From NCBI GenBank assembly GCA_902797475.1, contig CADBTG010000019.1, positions 1 to 10,873 of the forward strand: a stretch of DNA of 10,873 nt, given 5' to 3'. Shown here one piece after another: positions 5,795-10,873 of the stretch (position 1 is the stretch's first letter; each line of letters starts with the position of its first letter). Source of the stretch: an uncultured Lachnospiraceae bacterium (lineage in GTDB: Bacteria > Bacillota > Clostridia > Lachnospirales > Lachnospiraceae). The translations under genes and the position numbers were made by a program. The notes under the pieces were generated by a model. That model saw only the letters and a program-made list of their open reading frames with translations, was not told the DNA's origin and did no database searches.

Positions 5795-6739
5795 ATGGAA
5801 CAGAATCCGGTATGCAGCATGCTCGGAATCACCTATCCGGTCATCCAGGGAGGCATGGCCTGGGTTGCCGATGCCGAACTGGCCGCTGCAGTCTCGAATG
5901 CCGGCGGACTCGGACTGATTGCCGCCATGAACTCGAACGGAGAGCAGTTAAGGGAACAGATTGTTAAGGCGAGAACTCTGACAGACAAGCCTTTCGGCGT
6001 AAATCTCATGCTGATGAGCCCATTCATCGAAGAGGCTGTCTCGGCTGTCTGTGAGGAGGGTGTCAAGGTCGTTACGACCGGCGCCGGAAATCCCGCGAAG
6101 TATATGGACCGATTAAAGGAAGCAGGTGTTAAAGTCATCTGCGTCGTAGCCGGCGTTGCGCTTGCCGTGATGGCGGAACGCATGGGTGCCTGCGCGGTTG
6201 TGGCCGAAGGATGTGAGTCCGGCGGCCATGTCGGCGAGACGACAACAATGGCGCTTGTACCGCAGGTCGTGGATGCCGTTTCGATTCCGGTCATTGCCGC
6301 AGGCGGCATCGCGGACGGAAGAGGAATGGCAGCCGCATTCCTTCTCGGCGCACAGGGAATCCAAATGGGAACGAGATTCCTGACGGCGAAGGAGTGCACG
6401 ATTCATCCGAATTACAAGGCAAAGGTCATTGCCGCGAACGACCATGATACGGTTGTGACCGGAAAGACGCTCGGCCATCCCGTGCGCGCACTTAAAAACC
6501 GCATGACGAGAGAGTTTCAGAAGAAGGAAGCCGATCCGAATACGACACCGGACGAGCTTCAGGCGATGGGAGCAGGCGCTCTTCGGCGAGCGGCAAGAGA
6601 GGGAGACGTCCAATACGGCTCGTGCATGTGCGGGCAGATTGCCGGATTGGTGAAAACCGAGGACAGCTGTGCGGATATCGTCCGCGGCATCTGTGAGGAT
6701 GCGAAAAAGCAGCTGGCCCTTGTGACAGGGAGATTGTAA
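5795..6739 (+). CDS. fabK: Enoyl-ACP reductase II (FabK)
   Basis: This 314-residue FMN-dependent TIM-barrel enzyme of the nitronate monooxygenase-like family performs the final reduction of each elongation cycle (trans-2-enoyl-ACP to acyl-ACP). Diagnostic segments are the N-terminal PVIQGGMAWVADAELAAAVS, the flavin-site stretch GCESGGHVGE with His145 (equivalent to the active-site His144 of the pneumococcal enzyme), and the phosphate-binding AAGGIADGRG near 168-177. I chose ATG 5795 because AGGGAG (5783-5788) sits 6 nt upstream and the preceding in-frame codons overlap acpP. The TAA stop shares its last base with the fabD start. No FabI or FabL type reductase is seen here; FabK is known to be refractory to triclosan, so the host may be tolerant if this is its only reductase. 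Confidence 0.95.
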   Translation: MEQNPVCSMLGITYPVIQGGMAWVADAELAAAVSNAGGLGLIAAMNSNGEQLREQIVKARTLTDKPFGVNLMLMSPFIEEAVSAVCEEGVKVVTTGAGNPAKYMDRLKEAGVKVICVVAGVALAVMAERMGACAVVAEGCESGGHVGETTTMALVPQVVDAVSIPVIAAGGIADGRGMAAAFLLGAQGIQMGTRFLTAKECTIHPNYKAKVIAANDHDTVVTGKTLGHPVRALKNRMTREFQKKEADPNTTPDELQAMGAGALRRAAREGDVQYGSCMCGQIAGLVKTEDSCADIVRGICEDAKKQLALVTGRL

Positions 6740-7653
6740 TGGGCAGGACAGCGTTTTTATTTGCCGGACAGGGAAGTCAGTACCCGGGGATGGGCAAGGA
6801 ACTGTACGACGGAATTCCGGAAGTTAAGGAATTGTTCGACAGGGCTGAGCAGATATGCCCGGGCACGCTTTCAAGAATGTTTTCCGGAACCGAAGAAGAA
6901 CTGAAAAGAACCGACAACACCCAGCCGTGCCTGTTTCTGGCGGATCTTGCCGCGGCGACGGCTCTTATGAGCAGGGGCATCATGCCCGATGCGCTTGCCG
7001 GCTTTTCGCTCGGGGAGATTCCGGCGCTTGCCGTTTCCGGAATCTTAAGCGAAGACGATGCCTTCCGCCTCGTCGTAAGCCGCGGACAGCGCATGCAGAA
7101 GGCAGCCGAAGCAAGGCAGGGCAGCATGATTGCCGTGCTCAGAATGGACGCGGCAGAACTTCGTAAGCTTTGCGAAGAAGAGGGCGTTTATCCGGTCAAC
7201 TATAACTGCCCGGGACAGATTGTCGTATCGGGCGATAACGAGGCCATGGTAAATGTGAAAGCTCGTCTCACGGACCTCGGCGTCCGCTTCATCGAGCTTG
7301 CGGTGGGAGGACCCTTCCATACGCCGTATATGGCGGAAGCCGCAGCCGGTCTTAAGAAAGATGCTGAGGGGCTTCCGATTAAGGCTCCCCGGATTCCGCT
7401 TTACGCAAACCGGACCGGGCTTCCGTATCCCGAAGACCGTGAGGGGATTCTGACAACGCTTTCCGAGCAGATCTGCAACAGCGTTCTGTTCGAGGACACG
7501 CTTCGGAACATGGCAGCGGACGGCGTCGATACGTTCATCGAGTGCGGTCCCGGAAAGACGTTGTCCGGATTTGTCAAGAGAACCGTTCCGGGTGCAAGGA
7601 TTCTGCAGGTGTCCGATTTGTCTTCATTAAACGCAGCGGAGGAAGGAAAATGA
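6739..7653 (+). CDS. fabD: Malonyl-CoA:ACP transacylase
   Basis: This 304-residue cytoplasmic enzyme moves malonyl groups from CoA to ACP, feeding the elongation condensing enzyme. The N-terminal GQGSQ motif (residues 10-14), the nucleophile elbow GFSLGE with Ser90, the substrate-carboxylate Arg in SRGQRMQ (about 117), and His194 in GGPFHTPYM are all present. The common His before the nucleophile (GHSLGE) is Phe here, a permitted change within the GxSxG elbow. The start codon overlaps the fabK stop by one base (TAATG) and the stop overlaps fabG (ATGA), so translation is likely coupled on both sides. Length is typical of the family and no frame damage is seen. Confidence 0.95.
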   Translation: MGRTAFLFAGQGSQYPGMGKELYDGIPEVKELFDRAEQICPGTLSRMFSGTEEELKRTDNTQPCLFLADLAAATALMSRGIMPDALAGFSLGEIPALAVSGILSEDDAFRLVVSRGQRMQKAAEARQGSMIAVLRMDAAELRKLCEEEGVYPVNYNCPGQIVVSGDNEAMVNVKARLTDLGVRFIELAVGGPFHTPYMAEAAAGLKKDAEGLPIKAPRIPLYANRTGLPYPEDREGILTTLSEQICNSVLFEDTLRNMAADGVDTFIECGPGKTLSGFVKRTVPGARILQVSDLSSLNAAEEGK

Positions 7654-8393
7654 CACTGAACGGGAAGATTGCCGTCATCACGGGCGGCACGAGAGGCATC
7701 GGGTATGCCGTTGCGAAGAAGTTCGCCGAACAGGGGGCACGGCTTGCGCTGATTGCCGCGCACGGCGGGGAAAGAGCGGAAGAGGCCGTTAAGAAGCTTA
7801 CCGATGACGGCGCGGAAGCACGGCTTTATGTATGCAATATCGCAGAGCCTTCCGAGGTGAGTGAAACCGCGGAGAAAATCCTTGCGGATTTCGGCGGCAT
7901 CGATATCTTGGTGAACAATGCCGGAATCACGAGAGACAACCTTCTGCCGTCACTTTCGACGGATGACATCAGCGATGTGATTGACGTGAATCTGAAGGGC
8001 GCCATTTACGTAACGAGGGCATTCATCCGCACATTTGTCAGAAGAAAAGCAGGCTCGATCATCAACATCAGCTCGGTGGTCGGCATGATGGGCAACAAAG
8101 GGCAGACCAACTACGCCGCATCCAAGGCGGGCATCATCGGATTTACCAAATCCCTCGCGAAGGAATACGGCAGGCGGAACATCCGCTGTAACGCCATTGC
8201 TCCCGGCTATATCGCAACGGACATGACGGCAGCGCTGAGCCCTGAGGTTACGGAGGAGCTGACGAAGCAACTGCCGCTCGGGCGGCTCGGAACGCCGGAG
8301 GATGTCGCGGAACTGGCCCTGTTTTTGGCGGGCGACGCTTCTGGGTATATTACGGGGGAAGTCATCAAGGTAGACGGAGGAATGTATGTTTAG
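7650..8393 (+). CDS. fabG: 3-oxoacyl-ACP reductase
   Basis: This 247-residue short-chain dehydrogenase/reductase performs the NADPH-dependent first reduction of the elongation cycle. The cofactor motif TGGTRGIG (residues 11-18), the NNAG segment, and the Ser142-Tyr155-Lys159 catalytic set (ISSVVG and YAASK) are intact. The C-terminus ending in GGMYV is characteristic of FabG. I chose ATG 7650 over upstream in-frame codons because GGAGG (7638-7642) precedes it and it overlaps the fabD stop as ATGA, giving the normal family length. Its last codons overlap the fabF start by 8 nt. The operon position makes the fatty acid role much more likely than an acetoacetyl-CoA or other dehydrogenase role. 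Confidence 0.95.
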   Translation: MTLNGKIAVITGGTRGIGYAVAKKFAEQGARLALIAAHGGERAEEAVKKLTDDGAEARLYVCNIAEPSEVSETAEKILADFGGIDILVNNAGITRDNLLPSLSTDDISDVIDVNLKGAIYVTRAFIRTFVRRKAGSIINISSVVGMMGNKGQTNYAASKAGIIGFTKSLAKEYGRRNIRCNAIAPGYIATDMTAALSPEVTEELTKQLPLGRLGTPEDVAELALFLAGDASGYITGEVIKVDGGMYV

Positions 8394-9618
8394 AGTAGCA
8401 GTGACGGGCATGGGCGTCATCACGCCTGTGGGAAATGACATAGAGACATTTTGGAGTAACGCGAAGAATGCCGTTTGCGGCGTCGGAAATATCAGCCGCT
8501 TTGACGCGTCGGGACTGAAGGTATCCCTCGATGCGGAGGTAAAGGATTTCAATCCGAAGCAATATTACGATTCGATGCAGGAAATCAGAAGATCGGACCT
8601 GTTCATGCAGTATGCGATGGCAGCGGCGAAGCAGGCCGTTGAACAGAGCGGCATTCTTTCATCCGATATCGATAAGGAGCGGCTCGGCGTGTACATCGGC
8701 TCCGGCATCGGCGGAATCGGGACGACAATCCGCGAGCATGACCGTCTCAATGAAAAGGGACCGGATATGGTTTCCCCGTTCTTCGTTCCGATGATGATCG
8801 GCAATATGGCAGCAGGCTCGGTAGCAATCCGGTTCGGCGCCAAGGGACCGACGCTTCCGGTTATTACAGCCTGCGCGACCAGCACGCATACGATTGGCGA
8901 GGCATATCGGGCGATTCGCCACGGTTATGCGGATGCCATCATTGCGGGCGGCAGCGAGGCTTCAATCAACGCACTTGCGATGGCCGGCTTTGTCAACTGT
9001 CAGGCGCTGAGTCTTTCGGAGAATCCAGACGAAGGAAGCCTTCCTTTTGACCGCAGAAGAGGCGGCTTTGTCATGGGTGAGGGCGCGGGAATTCTCGTCC
9101 TTGAGGAGTATGAGCACGCAAAGAAGCGCGGCGCAACGATTTATGCTGAGGTGACCGGTTACGGAAACACCTGCGACGCTTATCATATCACGGCGCCCGA
9201 CCCGTCGGGAAGCGGCGCTGTCAGAGCCATCCGGATGGCGGTTTCGGAATCCGGAATCGGGGACGATGACACGGTTTACGTGAATGCGCACGGAACCGGA
9301 ACACACCTAAATGACGTAATGGAGACGAAAGCGCTCCGCGAGGTATTCGGCAAGCAGGCTGTAAAGCTGCATATCAGCTCCACGAGGTCGGTAACCGGGC
9401 ATATGCTCGGCGCGACCGGTGCTGTAGAGGCAATCGCCTCGGTGCTCGCGCTTCGGGACGGCATTGTGCCTCCGACAGCCAATTACCGCGAGCCCGATCC
9501 GGAGTGCGATCTGAACTATACGCCGAATGTTGCCGTGAAGGCGGATCTGACCTGTGCGATTAGCACGTCGCTCGGCTTCGGCGGACACAATGCCTGCATC
9601 GCATTTCGAAAGGCGTAA
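8386..9618 (+). CDS. fabF: 3-oxoacyl-ACP synthase II (KAS II)
   Basis: This 410-residue condensing enzyme extends acyl-ACP by two carbons with malonyl-ACP. It has the Cys-His-His triad of elongation synthases: Cys163 in TACATS, His302 in AHGTGTHLND and His339 in VTGHMLGATG, nearly identical in position to E. coli FabF. The start MFRVAVTGMGVITPVG is family-typical. ATG 8386 lies inside the fabG 3' end (8-nt overlap) with GGAGG at 8376-8380 and a 5-nt spacer. The His-His triad and length exclude FabH (Cys-His-Asn). No FabH initiation synthase is encoded in the window, so FabF must rely on one elsewhere. No second KAS (FabB) is seen. Confidence 0.96.
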   Translation: MFRVAVTGMGVITPVGNDIETFWSNAKNAVCGVGNISRFDASGLKVSLDAEVKDFNPKQYYDSMQEIRRSDLFMQYAMAAAKQAVEQSGILSSDIDKERLGVYIGSGIGGIGTTIREHDRLNEKGPDMVSPFFVPMMIGNMAAGSVAIRFGAKGPTLPVITACATSTHTIGEAYRAIRHGYADAIIAGGSEASINALAMAGFVNCQALSLSENPDEGSLPFDRRRGGFVMGEGAGILVLEEYEHAKKRGATIYAEVTGYGNTCDAYHITAPDPSGSGAVRAIRMAVSESGIGDDDTVYVNAHGTGTHLNDVMETKALREVFGKQAVKLHISSTRSVTGHMLGATGAVEAIASVLALRDGIVPPTANYREPDPECDLNYTPNVAVKADLTCAISTSLGFGGHNACIAFRKA

Positions 9619-9640
9619 GGGTGCTTGGGAGGAAGAGATT

Positions 9641-10081
9641 ATGAATTCGCTTAAGGAATGTGCGGAACTCTTTGAACGGCTCGGACTGACCGAATTGTTC
9701 GTAAAAGACGGGGAGCAGGAATTAAGGCTTACAAAGCAATATGCCTGTCCGTCGCCTGCAATGGTTTCGGCGCCTGCGCTTCAGACGGCACCTGTGCAGA
9801 CGGATGTCGAAGAGCCGGCCGAAAAGGAAAGCGTGAAGACAGCGGAAATCCCCGCGGGGGAGATGATTAAGGCACCGCTTCTTGGCATTTTCCACGGAAG
9901 GGCGCAGGAGGGTGCGGTTAAAATCGGTGACACCGTGAAAAAGGGTGAGACGCTTTGCGCGATCGAGGCCATGAAGATGATGAATGAGGTCACGTCGCCG
10001 AAGGACGGCGTGATCGCGGACATTCTCGCATCGGAGGGCGCTCTGGTCGAGTACGGGCAGCCGCTTTTCGTACTGGCGTGA
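9641..10081 (+). CDS. accB: Biotin carboxyl carrier protein of acetyl-CoA carboxylase
   Basis: This 146-residue carrier subunit shuttles carboxyl groups on covalently bound biotin between AccC and the carboxyltransferase. The N-terminal helix (about 1-32) is followed by an Ala/Pro/Glu-rich mobile linker (about 34-75), then a biotinyl domain whose EAMKMM motif places the biotinylated lysine at Lys112, 35 residues from the C-terminus as usual. I chose ATG 9641 over upstream codons in fabF because GGGAGG (9627-9632) precedes it with an 8-nt spacer. It lies 22 nt after fabF and 12 nt before fabZ. Its place in the fatty acid operon, followed by accC, identifies it as the acetyl-CoA carboxylase subunit rather than a carrier of another biotin enzyme. 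Confidence 0.95.
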   Translation: MNSLKECAELFERLGLTELFVKDGEQELRLTKQYACPSPAMVSAPALQTAPVQTDVEEPAEKESVKTAEIPAGEMIKAPLLGIFHGRAQEGAVKIGDTVKKGETLCAIEAMKMMNEVTSPKDGVIADILASEGALVEYGQPLFVLA

Positions 10082-10093
10082 CGGGGAGGAAAT

Positions 10094-10522
10094 ATGCTTC
10101 GGGATGAGATTAAGACGATACTGCCGCACAGGGAGCCGATGCTTCTTGTGGACGAGGTCGTGAAAAATGAGGACGGGACGGCAACCGGGTACTACACGGT
10201 TCGGGGGGATGAGTTCTTTTTGAAGGGCCATTTTCCGGGAAATCCGATTGTGCCGGGTGTGATACAGTGTGAGATGATGGCGCAGGCGGCGTGCATCCTT
10301 TTCGCGGATCAGATGCGGGAAGAGGGTGCGCTGCCGGTCTACGCCGGACTCGATAAGGTTCGGTTCCGCAATATGGTGAAGCCGGGCGATAAGGTGCGCA
10401 TTGACACGAAGCTTCTTCGGTCGTGCGGCCCGATGCATACGCTTCACGGAGAACTGAGCGTTGACGGAAAGAAATGCGCCGGCGGAGATTTTTCGTTTGT
10501 GATTGTATCCGCGGCGAAGTAG
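10094..10522 (+). CDS. fabZ: 3-hydroxyacyl-ACP dehydratase (FabZ)
   Basis: This 142-residue hot-dog-fold enzyme dehydrates 3-hydroxyacyl-ACP to trans-2-enoyl-ACP, the substrate of FabK. The N-terminal LPHREPMLLVDEV and the active-site helix GHFPGNPIVPGVIQCEMMAQ are typical. Catalytic His46 and Glu60 keep the 14-residue spacing seen in E. coli FabZ. Glu (not Asp) at that position marks FabZ rather than the isomerising FabA, although some Firmicutes FabZ-type proteins (FabN) also isomerise, and this cannot be told from sequence alone. GGGGAGGA (10083-10090) precedes ATG 10094. The accB-fabZ-accC order is standard for clostridial operons. Confidence 0.95.
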   Translation: MLRDEIKTILPHREPMLLVDEVVKNEDGTATGYYTVRGDEFFLKGHFPGNPIVPGVIQCEMMAQAACILFADQMREEGALPVYAGLDKVRFRNMVKPGDKVRIDTKLLRSCGPMHTLHGELSVDGKKCAGGDFSFVIVSAAK

Positions 10523-10541
10523 TTTGCGTGGGAGGAAACAG

Positions 10542-10873
10542 ATGTTTTCGAAGATTCTGATCGCGAACCGGGGAGAGGTGGCGGTCCGGGTAATCCGGGC
10601 GTGCAAGGAGATGGGCATCGATACGGTGGCCGTCTGCTCGTCGGCTGACCGGGAAGCCCTGCATACGGTCATGGCGGACAAAAGCTATTGCATCGGCGGG
10701 CCACTCGCATCGGAAAGCTATCTGAACATGGACGCGATTCTGACAGTCGCGAAAAAAAGCGGCGCGGACGCGATTCATCCGGGGTACGGCATGCTGGCTG
10801 AGAATCCCGAATTTGCCCGTCTCTGTGAGGCGGCCGGAATTACGTTAATCGGTCCGGGCGCAGTCGTGATGGA
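10542..10873 (+). CDS. accC: Biotin carboxylase subunit of acetyl-CoA carboxylase, N-terminal part (runs off window)
   Basis: The first 110 codons of a gene that continues past the window end. The product carboxylates the biotin on AccB using ATP and bicarbonate. The start MFSKILIANRGEVAVRVIRA is the standard biotin-carboxylase N-terminus, and HPGYGMLAENPEFA (about residues 79-92) is the conserved segment usually written HPGYGFLSEN, here with Met and Ala substitutions. IGPGA follows, as in the family. GGGAGG (10530-10535) lies 6 nt before ATG 10542, 19 nt after the fabZ stop. Pyruvate and other acyl-CoA carboxylases share this domain, but the accB neighbour settles the assignment. accD and accA are expected next. 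Confidence 0.93.
   Translation, partial: MFSKILIANRGEVAVRVIRACKEMGIDTVAVCSSADREALHTVMADKSYCIGGPLASESYLNMDAILTVAKKSGADAIHPGYGMLAENPEFARLCEAAGITLIGPGAVVM

Noticed and set aside
7950..8552. Open frame of 200 codons on the - strand across the fabG/fabF junction
   Set aside because: It spans two well-supported genes with intact catalytic residues and looks like a codon-bias shadow.
9722..10681. Long open frame on the - strand opposite accB, fabZ and accC (319 codons)
   Set aside because: It is antisense to three genes with complete family motifs and good ribosome sites. The inferred protein is rich in Arg and His with no recognisable domain, as expected from a GC-rich antisense frame.
1..10873. 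Insertion sequences, CRISPR arrays, tRNA or rRNA genes, attachment sites
   Set aside because: No transposase or integrase frames, regularly spaced repeats or tRNA-like cloverleafs were seen by eye. Gene packing is tight and the base composition looks uniform.

Overview
The window looks like chromosomal DNA of a moderately GC-rich Clostridia member, perhaps Lachnospiraceae. The clues are a Bce-type peptide-antibiotic resistance module, strong AGGAGG-type ribosome binding sites, and a clostridial type II fatty acid synthesis (FAS II) operon that uses FabK as its enoyl-ACP reductase. The taxonomic call is inference from gene content and style.

Region 1 (about 1-4575, + strand) is a cell-envelope stress module. 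It opens inside the 3' end of a BceS-like sensor kinase. Twenty bases later comes a PdaA-like polysaccharide deacetylase lipoprotein. A 196-bp intergenic region follows, holding a terminator-like inverted repeat with an extended -10 promoter nested inside it and a possible BceR-type operator. Then come a BceA-like ATPase and a BceB-like permease (10 predicted membrane segments and a large extracellular domain), overlapping by 4 nt. The response regulator is presumably just upstream of the window.

Region 2 (4579-5547) is a MerR-family regulator on the - strand, tail-to-tail with the permease with only 3 nt between stop codons. It is divergent from the fatty acid operon. The 123-bp divergent region holds a MerR-type promoter for the fatty acid operon: TTGACC, a 19-nt spacer carrying a GGGGGT/ACCCCC palindrome, then TATTAT. 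On the opposite strand a perfect extended -10 (TGCTATAAT) for merR overlaps the same -10 bases.

Region 3 (5548 to the window end, + strand) is a tight operon acpP-fabK-fabD-fabG-fabF-accB-fabZ-accC, with overlaps or gaps of 12-22 nt and no internal promoter that I can see. It supplies the acyl carrier, malonyl transfer (FabD), elongation (FabF), ketoreduction (FabG), dehydration (FabZ), enoyl reduction (FabK), and the biotin carrier and biotin carboxylase of acetyl-CoA carboxylase. accC runs off the end, and accD/accA are expected beyond it. The fabH and MarR-type fabT usually found at the head of clostridial operons are absent. A MerR protein with a putative small-molecule (GyrI-like) domain stands in the regulator position, and this is the most interesting feature of the window.
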